Assembly: GCA_903834925.1 (NCBI GenBank)
Contig: CAILLA010000286.1
Location: 1-35,286, forward strand
Length of the DNA: 35,286 nt
Direction of reading: 5' to 3'
From: an uncultured Schlesneria sp.
GTDB lineage: Bacteria > Planctomycetota > Planctomycetia > Planctomycetales > Planctomycetaceae
Under the pieces are notes generated by a model. The model was not told the origin of the DNA. It made no database searches and worked only from the letters and a program-made list of their open reading frames with translations. Shown one piece after another: positions 1 to 7,745 of this stretch; position 1 is the first letter of the stretch; each line of letters starts with the position of its first letter. The translations under genes were made by a program, and so were the position numbers.

Positions 1-361
1 CTCAACCGTGACGAAGGCTCTCAACCGTGACGAAGGTTCTCAACCGTGACGAAGGTTCTCAACCGTGACGAAGGTTCTCAACCGTGACGAAGGCTCTCAA
101 CCGTGACGAAGGTTCTCAACCGTGACGAAGGTTCTCAACCGTGACGAAGGTTCTCAACCGTGACGAAGGTTCTCAACCGTGACGAAGGTTCTCAACCGTG
201 ACGAAGGCTCTCAACCGTGACGAAGGCTCTCAACCGTGACGAAGGCTCTCAACCGTGACGAAGGTTCTCAACCGTGACGAAGGTTCTCAACCGTGACGAA
301 GGTGCTCAACCGTGACGAAGGTGCTCAACCGAGACGAAGGTTCTCAACCGTGACGAAGGTG
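1..361. repeat. 19-bp tandem repeat array, 19 copies
   Basis: Nineteen back-to-back copies of CTCAACCGTGACGAAGGTT with no spacers; the array starts at the window edge and probably continues upstream. The last two bases vary by copy: CT in copies 1, 5, 11, 12 and 13, TG in copies 16, 17 and 19, TT in the rest. Copy 18 also has a T-to-A change (CCGAGACG). Because 19 is not a multiple of 3, the repeat passes TGA in every frame within 57 bp on both strands, so it is not coding. Each TT junction gives a short GGTT-CTC-AACC fold-back. Near-perfect identity suggests recent expansion or homogenisation. Function unknown. Confidence 0.97.
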
Positions 362-403
362 CTCGCTGAAGATAACACTGAAAAGTCTGTCGCGAGCACT
401 TTC
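355..403. repeat. 12-bp inverted repeat at the end of the tandem array
   Basis: The arm GAAGGTGCTCGC (355-366) pairs with GCGAGCACTTTC (392-403) over 12 positions with one G-U wobble, around a 25-nt loop. The left arm begins inside the last 19-bp repeat unit, so the hairpin straddles the array boundary. It could be a transcription terminator (the 3' side is followed by CGTAACC, not a T tract), a structured RNA end, or a recombination boundary. The pairing is visible; the role is inference. Confidence 0.6.
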
Positions 404-902
404 CGTAACCCGAACTGATGCTTCAAATGGCTTGCAGCGATCCGAAAACGAAGAAAAAGATTGGAACACTAATCTGGACTAATCTTCACTAATCGGAAAT
501 TTCAAAAGTTTTTAAATCCTGCTCAGTCCTATTCGTGCGATTCGTCAGATTCGTGGTCAAAAATCTTTTGTATTGCCCTGATTTGATCGGAACATAACCC
601 AAATATCTGATTGATGTTGGCGTCTTCGGATACTGGAAAATTCGCGCCGTGCTTAAATTTTTGCAGTGAGTATCACGGATCAAAGTGAAAACTGGGAAAA
701 GCTGTCACGCAGCCTTCAGTGCATTTCGGATTAGTGCAAAATAGCGAATATCAGTGTTACACGTCTTTCTTGGGTATTTGCGGAGGAATGGATTCGAAAA
801 ATCATGAGGTAATCCTGATTCTTCGATGGATCGGAGTCTGTTGCTGTGTTACCTTAATTGATCATTCGCTCCGTTTTTCCTGACCGAAGTGAGGGGTTTC
901 TC
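404..902. other. Intergenic region with short-period direct repeats, no convincing gene
   Basis: No open frame here looks like a protein. The stretch has two blocks of short direct repeats. ACTAATC occurs at 468, 478 and 488 (period 10). ATTCGTG/ATTCGTC occurs at 531, 540 and 549 (period 9). The short minus-strand open frame 489-683 owes its repetitive TNLTNRTNRT peptide to these blocks. The 3' part (about 700-890) must hold the promoter and leader of the following PSCyt/PSD1 gene, but I cannot point to a convincing -35/-10 pair. Confidence 0.5.
891..894 (+). promoter_or_regulatory. Ribosome binding site deciding a TTG start
   Basis: GAGG lies 8 nt upstream of TTG at 903, in frame with the longer open frame that begins with TTG at 858. 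Nothing comparable precedes 858, so this site favours 903 as the start of the PSCyt/PSD1 gene. Confidence 0.5.
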
Positions 903-3269
903 TTGCGCTCGATTCGTCCCACCTTTAGAGGATTTCTGATAGGGTTTGTCTTTGCGGGCATTGGCGTTGGGAACGATGTACAAAATGCCTCGGCGGAAAC
1001 CATTTCGTTTGAAGAAGATGTGATCCCGGTGCTGACCCGGTTCGGGTGCAATTCGGGCGGGTGCCATGGGAAACTGGCCGGGCAGAATGGATTTAAGCTT
1101 TCCCTGCGCGGGTTTGCTCCTGATGCGGATTTCGAGTCGATCTCACGCGAGGCAGTTGGTCGGCGAGTGAACCCGGAAATGCCGGAACTGAGTTTACTCG
1201 TCGTCAAAGCGTTGAATGCCGTTCCGCATGGCGGTGGGCAACGGTTGGCACCGGATTCTGCCGGTGCCAAGCTTCTATCTGACTGGGTTCGTAGCGGCAT
1301 GCCTGGCCCGAAGAAGGATGAGCCTAAGCTGGTGAAGCTTGAGTTGGCTCCTGCAGCGGCGACTTTGTTGATCGGCCAGAAAATTCGGCTCGTGGTGACG
1401 GCGATTTATGACGATGGACATCGGCGTGATGTGACGTGGTTGACTCAATTCAATTCCCGAGACCGGGCGATGATTGACGTCTCGGACCAGGGTGACGTTC
1501 AGGCGTTGCGTCATGGTGAGACGGTCGTCACCGCCGCGTATCGAGGATTCGTGGAAGTTGCCGCTTTGACGGTTCGTTACGAAAACAAGGTTGAACCAGA
1601 GTGGTATGCCAGCCGGAATAATTCCGTTGATGAGGCCGTGTTTGACAAACTGGCGCAACTCCGGATCGAACCGAGTCCCCTTTGTGATGACGCCACGTTT
1701 TTGCGACGAGCGTCGCTCGATCTCTTGGGTGTTTTGCCGACGGCTGCTGAGGTCCGTGCGTTCCTGGCCGATTCACGGTCGGACAAACGCTCGCATCTGG
1801 TTAACGCCTTGTTAGAACGTCCGGAATTCGTGGATTACTGGACTCACTGGTTGGGCGATTTGTTACAGAATCGCAAAGAGCGGGACCACGATGTTCGTGG
1901 GGTCAAGGGGGTTCGTGGGTTCCATGATTGGCTGCGTTCGCAAGTCGCGGCCAACAAAAGTTGGCGAGACATTGCCACGTCGGTTCTGACGGCGAAAGGT
2001 TCGTGTGTCGAACAGCCAGCCGTGGGCTACTTCATTGTTACGGTTGGAGAGATGGAGGCTCATGAATCAGAAGTCGCTGATTCGGTGGCTCAGGCGTTTC
2101 TTGGGACCCGAATCGGGTGTGCTCGTTGTCATAATCATCCGCTCGAAAAGTTCACTCAGGACGATTATTACCGGTTTGTTGGCTTCTTCTCGCGAGTAGC
2201 ACTCGATCGCCGGCAACCGGAAGAGCTGCCGACTATTCTCAAAGTCGGAACACGGCACGAGCTCAATCTGTCCCGACAGATTCAACAGGAACAGAAGAAG
2301 TTAGAGAAGCTGAAGGCCGAAAATGCCGAAGCCAAACAGATTGAGGAGACAGAGAAGCGGATCGCCGACACTCAACGTCAAGTCGAACAAGCCGGTCAAT
2401 CACTCGTGCAGGTACGTCAGCCTCGGACCGGACAAATGCTGACTCCTCGTCCACTCGATCGGACCGAGACCAGCATTGCCAGTGGCAGCGATCCCCGCGA
2501 GGTGTTCGTCAACTGGATGACAGATCCGTCGAACCCGTATTTCTCCGGGGCGATGGTCAATCGGTTGTGGCGACATTTTCTCGGGACGGGTCTGGTCGAA
2601 CCGGTCGATGATTTGCGAGCGACGAATCCTCCTTCGAATCTCGCGCTTTGGAAAACATTGAACCAGGAATTTGTGTCGAGTAATTTTAATTTAAAGCACG
2701 TGATGCGGCTGATCCTCAATTCGCGGACGTATCAATTGATGTCGGCCACGCGTGAATCGAATTTCCGCGATAGCAGTTTCTATTCGCATTTCCAGGCACG
2801 TCGGTTACCTGCCGAAGTGCTGCTCGATGCGATCTGTTCCGCGACGGAACAGCCAGAGTCCTTCACTGGTTATCCGGTCGGACTTCGAGCGGTTCAGATT
2901 CCTGACCCATTCACGGAATCGTACTTTCTGACGTTGTTCGGCAGATCGGCTCGCACGACAGCCTGTGCGTGTGAACGAAGCGGCGATGTGACGCTGCCTC
3001 AGTTGCTGCACCTGCAGAACGGCGACGGGCTTTACGAAAAGATTCGATCGGGCGATGGCATGCTGTCAAAGTTAGTGACGAGTCAGACCGATGATTCCGC
3101 TGTTGTGGACGAGTTGTACCTGACAACGTTATCGCGGTTTCCGACTTCAGAAGAGCGATCTGGAATCAACAAGGCGATCGCTGACATTGATCGGAAAGAT
3201 CGATTGGAACTGTTCGCCGATCTGTTCTGGGCGCTGATGAATTCCAAAGAATTCACGTTCAATCATTAA
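903..3269 (+). CDS. PSCyt/PSD1 (DUF1549-DUF1553) secreted cytochrome-like protein
   Basis: Large exported protein of a planctomycete-expanded family with unknown substrate. From the TTG at 903 (788 aa; the frame extends to TTG 858) it has a signal peptide with a hydrophobic core near residues 10-24. A cytochrome-c-like segment follows with an unusual CX4CH motif (C49, C54, H55). Next comes a bacterial Ig-like (Big2-type) segment at about 155-225 and the DUF1549 region with CARCH at 406-410 and HPLEKF after it. A lysine/glutamate-rich coiled coil at about 455-510 precedes DUF1553 at the C-terminus, with its CACERS cysteine motif and HLQNG. The family is presumed to bind haem in the periplasm; that is inferred from the motifs. 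The DUF1501 gene starts 24 bp downstream, the usual partner order. Confidence 0.9.
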   Translation: MRSIRPTFRGFLIGFVFAGIGVGNDVQNASAETISFEEDVIPVLTRFGCNSGGCHGKLAGQNGFKLSLRGFAPDADFESISREAVGRRVNPEMPELSLLVVKALNAVPHGGGQRLAPDSAGAKLLSDWVRSGMPGPKKDEPKLVKLELAPAAATLLIGQKIRLVVTAIYDDGHRRDVTWLTQFNSRDRAMIDVSDQGDVQALRHGETVVTAAYRGFVEVAALTVRYENKVEPEWYASRNNSVDEAVFDKLAQLRIEPSPLCDDATFLRRASLDLLGVLPTAAEVRAFLADSRSDKRSHLVNALLERPEFVDYWTHWLGDLLQNRKERDHDVRGVKGVRGFHDWLRSQVAANKSWRDIATSVLTAKGSCVEQPAVGYFIVTVGEMEAHESEVADSVAQAFLGTRIGCARCHNHPLEKFTQDDYYRFVGFFSRVALDRRQPEELPTILKVGTRHELNLSRQIQQEQKKLEKLKAENAEAKQIEETEKRIADTQRQVEQAGQSLVQVRQPRTGQMLTPRPLDRTETSIASGSDPREVFVNWMTDPSNPYFSGAMVNRLWRHFLGTGLVEPVDDLRATNPPSNLALWKTLNQEFVSSNFNLKHVMRLILNSRTYQLMSATRESNFRDSSFYSHFQARRLPAEVLLDAICSATEQPESFTGYPVGLRAVQIPDPFTESYFLTLFGRSARTTACACERSGDVTLPQLLHLQNGDGLYEKIRSGDGMLSKLVTSQTDDSAVVDELYLTTLSRFPTSEERSGINKAIADIDRKDRLELFADLFWALMNSKEFTFNH

Positions 3270-3293
3270 GACTTATGCAAAGCGAGCAAACCA

Positions 3294-4589
3294 ATGTTCG
3301 ATCTCAGATTTCCCAACCGACGAGATTTTCTGCGGGTCGGTGCCGTAGCGCCGATGGGATTGTCATTGTCCAGCTACCTGCGTGCGGAATCTGCTGGTGC
3401 TGTTTCAAAAAACCATCGAGCCAAATCGGTGATCCTGGTTTATCTCGGTGGCGGACTGTCTCACCATGACAGTTTTGATTTGAAGCCTGCTGCTGTCGAA
3501 GATATTCGTGGAAAGTATCAGCCAATTTCCACGAATGTTTCGGGACTGCAAATTGGCGAGTTGCTCCCCAAGATGGCTCAGTCGATGGACAAGGTCTGCC
3601 TGGTTCGCAGCGGTGCTCATAACAACGATCACCACGAAACGGCGACAAACTGGGTGATGTCGGGCCGCTTCGGTTCGGCGTTTGGCGACTGGCCGGCGAT
3701 GGGTGCGGTGGTGGCTCATGAAAGTGGCTTTCCAGGGACATTGCCGCCGTACGTGGCCGTTCCGCGAAACCCGTCGTTCACGTGGGAACTCGGCAAGAGT
3801 GCCTTTCTTGGAGGTCGATACGAATCATTCAAGGCGGGTGATCCAAACGAAGCCAACTACCGGGTGCGGGACGTCGTCAGAGCCGAGCCATTACCTGAGG
3901 CCCGCGTTCAACGTCGGCAATCGCTGCTGTCGACGGTCGACAATCTTTCGCGGTCGATCGAAGGGAATGATCAGCTGAGTGCTTACGATCAGTTTCAACG
4001 ACGGGCGGCCGAGATGGTCCTTTCGGGTGAAGCTCGCGACGCGTTCGCGATTGAGAAAGAAACGAATGAACTGCGAGACAAGTATGGTCGAACGACGTTT
4101 GGACAAAGTTGTCTGCTGGCTCGTCGGCTGGTGGAACGAGGAGTGATGTTCGTCACAGTCAGCTTCGGCGGCTGGGATCATCACGCCAAGATCTGGCCGG
4201 GACTGGAATCGAAGTTGCCTGACTTTGATCGAGGTTTTTCGTCGATGATCGGGGACATGCACGAGCGAGGCCTGCTGAAAGACACGTTGGTTGTCGTGAT
4301 GGGTGAATTCGGTCGCACTCCAAAAATCAATAAAGATCTTGGCCGGGACCATTGGGCACCTGCCGCGTCGATGCTCTTCACCGGGGCCGGTGTCCTCACG
4401 GGCAAGGTGATCGGGGCGACGGATAAGGATGGTGGTCATGTCACGGAATCACCGGTGGCACCGTCTGACGTGGCCTACACGATTTTTTCGGCACTTGGGA
4501 TTGATCCCCACAATCAGTTAAAAACGCCAGACGGTCGACCGGTTGAAATCCTGGACCAGGGAAAACTGATCGAGGCCCTTTATGTGTAA
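3294..4589 (+). CDS. DUF1501 family protein, Tat-exported
   Basis: 431 aa. The N-terminus carries a twin-arginine motif (NRRDFLRVG, residues 8-16) and a hydrophobic stretch, so it should be folded and cofactor-loaded before export. DUF1501 proteins have an alkaline-phosphatase/sulfatase-like fold. The family hallmarks seen here are LGGGLSHHDSFDLKP near residue 51, SFGGWDHH near 287, GEFGRTPK near 337 and GRDHW shortly after. Substrate and reaction are not known for the family. The gene follows the PSCyt/PSD1 gene by 24 bp and its last 8 bp overlap the PPC-domain gene, so the three are very likely one transcript. No strong Shine-Dalgarno sequence precedes the ATG. Confidence 0.92.
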   Translation: MFDLRFPNRRDFLRVGAVAPMGLSLSSYLRAESAGAVSKNHRAKSVILVYLGGGLSHHDSFDLKPAAVEDIRGKYQPISTNVSGLQIGELLPKMAQSMDKVCLVRSGAHNNDHHETATNWVMSGRFGSAFGDWPAMGAVVAHESGFPGTLPPYVAVPRNPSFTWELGKSAFLGGRYESFKAGDPNEANYRVRDVVRAEPLPEARVQRRQSLLSTVDNLSRSIEGNDQLSAYDQFQRRAAEMVLSGEARDAFAIEKETNELRDKYGRTTFGQSCLLARRLVERGVMFVTVSFGGWDHHAKIWPGLESKLPDFDRGFSSMIGDMHERGLLKDTLVVVMGEFGRTPKINKDLGRDHWAPAASMLFTGAGVLTGKVIGATDKDGGHVTESPVAPSDVAYTIFSALGIDPHNQLKTPDGRPVEILDQGKLIEALYV

Positions 4590-5352
4590 GTGCCGTTCGA
4601 AGTTTTTTTGTTGCGGTATCGGGATTGGTCTCGGACTGGTCTTCGTCTGTCTGTCGACTCTTCATTCAGAAGACAAACCAGAAGCACCCCGAATTGCTCT
4701 GGCCGTTCCGTTTGGTGTGTCACCAAACGCGACGACGAAGGTGATGGTTCGGGGATGGAAATTAAATCGGGATATCGAAGCCAGAACAACAATCGCTAAC
4801 GTCGGCTTAAGAGTGATCAAACACGAAAACGCGAATGTCCCTAACGGTCAGGATTCCAAGCGGATTGGTGATTCTCAGGTGGAACTTGAGGTGACCGTTC
4901 CGCAAGATTTTTCGGCACAGACGCTGCCGATTACGTTGGTAGCAGGTGGTGTGGAAAGCGTCTCCTATTTGCTGCTTGTTGGTGGTCGATATCCGGTGGT
5001 TTTAGAAATCGAACCGAACGACAGCTTTCGGCAGGCTCAGCCAATCGCCATACCACAAACCGTTGATGGCCAGATTCATGCCGACCGAAACGTCGACATT
5101 TATTCGTTTGAGCTAACTGAAGAGAGAAAGCTGACGGCGGAAGTTATTGCTCGCCGACAGGGATCGGGACTCGACAGTTTGCTGACTCTGTTTGATTCCA
5201 AAAAGGAAATCATCTCGACGAGTGACGATGCCGAGTTGACTGATTCCCGGATTGAAGTTGTACTTGCCGCTGGGAAATATTTTCTCGTTGTTCAGGATGC
5301 ACAGGATCACGGCGGGTCGGCGAGTCCTTATCGGCTTGTCGTTGGCTATTGA
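4582..5352 (+). CDS. Secreted PPC-domain (bacterial pre-peptidase C-terminal) protein
   Basis: 256 aa. A basic, cysteine-rich N-terminus (CKCRSKFFCC) leads into a hydrophobic segment to about residue 28, consistent with a signal peptide. The middle (about 35-140) is a beta-rich segment resembling those that precede PPC domains in planctomycete proteins. The C-terminal 110 residues match the PPC pattern: EPNDSFRQAQPI, then GQIHADRNVDIYSFEL, a strand-rich region, and a final SPYRLVVGY. PPC domains are usually accessory beta-sandwich modules, and no protease or other catalytic domain is present. The ATG lies inside the end of the DUF1501 gene (8-bp overlap), pointing to translational coupling. 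A structural or binding role within the PSCyt/DUF1501 cassette is inference. Confidence 0.85.
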   Translation: MCKCRSKFFCCGIGIGLGLVFVCLSTLHSEDKPEAPRIALAVPFGVSPNATTKVMVRGWKLNRDIEARTTIANVGLRVIKHENANVPNGQDSKRIGDSQVELEVTVPQDFSAQTLPITLVAGGVESVSYLLLVGGRYPVVLEIEPNDSFRQAQPIAIPQTVDGQIHADRNVDIYSFELTEERKLTAEVIARRQGSGLDSLLTLFDSKKEIISTSDDAELTDSRIEVVLAAGKYFLVVQDAQDHGGSASPYRLVVGY

Positions 5353-5372
5353 AATCCAAGTTCACGAAGATT

Positions 5373-5377
5373 GAGGA
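5373..5377 (+). promoter_or_regulatory. Ribosome binding site deciding the ATG start at 5382
   Basis: GAGGA sits 4 nt before ATG 5382. The longer in-frame alternative, TTG 5349, overlaps the stop codon of the previous gene and has no such site. Confidence 0.55.
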
Positions 5378-5381
5378 TGCG

Positions 5382-6797
5382 ATGCACAGAACGAATTTGC
5401 CTTGTTCTGGACCATTAATGCGACGCGACTTTCTGAAGTTCGGGTCTTTGGGACTCGGTGGGGGGATGGTTTCCAACCTGCTGGGGCAACGTGCGGCGGC
5501 GAAGGAACGGGGACGATCATCGCCGGATACGTCGGTCATCTTTTTGTGGTTGCCCGGTGGTCCACCGCACATGGAAACATACGATATGAAGCCGGACGCT
5601 CCGGCAGAATATCGCGGTGAATTCAGGCCGATTCAGACAGCGATTCCGGGTCTGGACGTGTGCGAGCATTTGCTATTGCACGCAAAGGTTGCCGATAAGT
5701 TTTCTTTAATTCGGTCTATCTCGCATACTTATGCCGGCCATGGCGATGGGATGAAGCATCTGCTGACAGGCCGCGAACCAGGGACTCCTGAAGACTTCGT
5801 GACGATCCATCCGATGGTGGGATCGATGGTCTCCAAGTGTCGGGAAGACGTCCATCGTGGCGTGCCGAACTACGTCACTGTGACAGATCCTGGACGAGAA
5901 GGGATCGATGTTTACGGGTTCGGATCGGCCTATCTCGGACCGTCGACACTTCCGTTCATTTTTGCCGGTGACCCGAGCGATCCAAAATTCCATGTACCGA
6001 ACCTTGCACTGCTGCCACAGACTGCCGATCGGATGCCGGAACGCCTGAGGCTGCTTGATGGCCTCGGTCAATCGTCGGTGTCGCGCGATTCGACGACGCA
6101 GATGTTCAGCATGAGCTTCGCTCGGAAACAAGCGCTCGAACTGCTGCAAAGCTCGGTCGCAAATCAGGCGTTTGATATTGGTAACGAATCACCCAAGCTG
6201 CGGGAACGGTATGGCATGCATGCTTGGGGGCAGCGGTGCTTGTTGGCTCGTCGTTTGGTTGAACACGGAGCCAGCTTTGTGACGATGGTCCTGGAGAATC
6301 CTTATCAATCTGGACTGCCTGCTTATAATGCCGGGACGTACAACTGGGATTCACATGCCGTGAACTGTCATATTTTCAACGACTTGAAACAGCGACTTCC
6401 GATTTATGACAAATGCGTTTCGGCACTAATTGAGGACCTGTACGCTCGGGGACTCGATAAGAAGGTAATGCTGGTCGTTACCGGTGAGTTTGGTCGTACG
6501 CCGAGGATTGAGAATCAGGTCGGTACTCAGACTGGCGTCAAGCAACCGGGCCGCGATCATTGGCCAAATGCGATGTCAGTACTGATTTCGGGCGGTGGAC
6601 TACGAACAGGTCAGGTGGTGGGGTCAACCAACAGCAAGGGCGAAGTCCCCAAGGACAGGCCACTTCGACCAACGGACCTCTGGGCAACAGTGTTTCAGCA
6701 TTTGGGCATCAACTGGCTCGATACGAGCTTTTTGGATTACAGTGGTCGACCACAACCGATACTTCCTTCGGGCGAGCCGATCAAAGAACTGGTTTAG
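5382..6797 (+). CDS. DUF1501 family protein, Tat-exported (second copy)
   Basis: 471 aa from ATG 5382, chosen for its Shine-Dalgarno sequence and because it gives a compact N-terminus. The frame itself extends to TTG 5349. A twin-arginine motif (MRRDFLKFG, residues 13-21) precedes a glycine-rich hydrophobic region. DUF1501 hallmarks: FLWLPGGPPHMETYDMKPDAP near residue 55, a YNWDSHAVNC segment near 320, GEFGRTPRIE near 370 and GRDHWPN shortly after. It differs from the first DUF1501 copy in carrying the GGPPHMET form instead of GGGLSHHDS, so the two are not recent duplicates. It lies 29 bp after the PPC gene and is followed after 20 bp by an SDR gene. Confidence 0.92.
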   Translation: MHRTNLPCSGPLMRRDFLKFGSLGLGGGMVSNLLGQRAAAKERGRSSPDTSVIFLWLPGGPPHMETYDMKPDAPAEYRGEFRPIQTAIPGLDVCEHLLLHAKVADKFSLIRSISHTYAGHGDGMKHLLTGREPGTPEDFVTIHPMVGSMVSKCREDVHRGVPNYVTVTDPGREGIDVYGFGSAYLGPSTLPFIFAGDPSDPKFHVPNLALLPQTADRMPERLRLLDGLGQSSVSRDSTTQMFSMSFARKQALELLQSSVANQAFDIGNESPKLRERYGMHAWGQRCLLARRLVEHGASFVTMVLENPYQSGLPAYNAGTYNWDSHAVNCHIFNDLKQRLPIYDKCVSALIEDLYARGLDKKVMLVVTGEFGRTPRIENQVGTQTGVKQPGRDHWPNAMSVLISGGGLRTGQVVGSTNSKGEVPKDRPLRPTDLWATVFQHLGINWLDTSFLDYSGRPQPILPSGEPIKELV

Positions 6798-6817
6798 AGA
6801 AAAAAGGGCTGCATGAC

Positions 6818-7588
6818 ATGGATCGCCTCAAGAATAAAGTTGCTGTGATTACAGGGGGTGGGGCGGGCATCGGTCGAGCCACCAGTGAGTTGTTTGCAGA
6901 GGAAGGGGCAATCGTTGTCGTTGCGGAGCGCGATGAATCGAATGGGCGAAACGTTGCTGCGGGGATTGTCAGCCGTGGCGGGCGTGCGATGTTCATTCCG
7001 TGTGACGTCGCTAGCGAAGCAAGTATTCAGGCGATGGCCGCAGCGATTGAAAAGGCATACGGTCGGCTCGATATTCTTGTGAACAATGCAGCGGTATTTG
7101 TGCTCAAGGGGATCGATGCTTCGGTGGAAGAGTGGCGAGAGATCCTTGATATCAATGTGGTTGGCCCGGCACTGTGCGCGAAACACTGTGTTCCGATCAT
7201 GCGGCGTGGTGGATGTGGCGCGATTGTGAATCTGGCTTCGATTTCAAGCGTAATCGCTCAACCGGAAATGGTAACGTATAACTCGACCAAGGCGGCCGTG
7301 GCAAACATGACTCGTTGCATGGCGATGGACTTGGCGAAGGACAATATCCGTGTCAACGCGGTTGGGCCGGGGGCTGTCTGGACGCAGATTGTTGAGCGAC
7401 TGACGTCCGAAAAAGGGCTGGATCGTCAAGCGGCCGATGCCGACGCGGAATGGGGTGGTGCTCATCTGTTAAAGCGGATCGCCGATCCGCGTGAGATCGC
7501 ATTTCCGATTCTGTTTCTGGCTTCGGACGAAGCCTCGTTTGTTACCGGATCGCTTTTGATGGTCGATGGCGGATATACGGCACGTTGA
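6818..7588 (+). CDS. SDR family NAD(P)-dependent oxidoreductase
   Basis: 256 aa, a classical short-chain dehydrogenase of the usual length. Seen in sequence: cofactor motif TGGGAGIG (residues 12-19), NNAA (89-92), catalytic Ser143 in ASISS, and Tyr154/Lys158 in YNSTK. The C-terminal VTGSLLMVDGGYTAR is typical of 3-oxoacyl-ACP-reductase-like and glucose-dehydrogenase-like SDRs. The open frame runs upstream to 6560 inside the DUF1501 gene, but homology begins at MDRLKNKVAVITGG, and AAGGG at 6804-6808 supports ATG 6818. Substrate cannot be told from sequence. It is cytoplasmic, unlike its four exported upstream neighbours, so a shared pathway is only suggested by the 20-bp spacing. Confidence 0.93.
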   Translation: MDRLKNKVAVITGGGAGIGRATSELFAEEGAIVVVAERDESNGRNVAAGIVSRGGRAMFIPCDVASEASIQAMAAAIEKAYGRLDILVNNAAVFVLKGIDASVEEWREILDINVVGPALCAKHCVPIMRRGGCGAIVNLASISSVIAQPEMVTYNSTKAAVANMTRCMAMDLAKDNIRVNAVGPGAVWTQIVERLTSEKGLDRQAADADAEWGGAHLLKRIADPREIAFPILFLASDEASFVTGSLLMVDGGYTAR

Positions 7589-7745
7589 TTGGTCGAATTT
7601 CGATCGGATCATCAAACTTCGCAATTCGAAATTCCGTTCGAAGATCAGGTAGTGGACGCGAACGCAGGTGGCGAAGGGCTGACGACGGGATTAAGATCCG
7701 CTTGCGCTCGCACATTATGGAGTTAACCGGCGGTTCTTTAGACGA

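Noticed and set aside
1-361. CRISPR array
   Set aside because: The copies are contiguous with a 19-bp period and no unique spacers, and no cas gene is in the window.
489-683. Small minus-strand protein gene
   Set aside because: Its peptide is a low-complexity product of the short-period repeats, has no ribosome binding site that I can see and resembles no protein.
3891-4439. 182-aa minus-strand frame inside a DUF1501 gene
   Set aside because: Antisense shadow of a well-supported gene; the peptide has no recognisable domain.
6560-6817. N-terminal extension of the SDR protein
   Set aside because: The extra 86 residues are an out-of-frame reading of the DUF1501 gene; SDR similarity begins at 6818 with a ribosome binding site.
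7589-7745. Terminator or RNA gene in the gap after the SDR gene
   Set aside because: Only short fold-backs such as TCGAATTTCGA and a 5-bp CTTCG/CGAAG stem are present; none is convincing.
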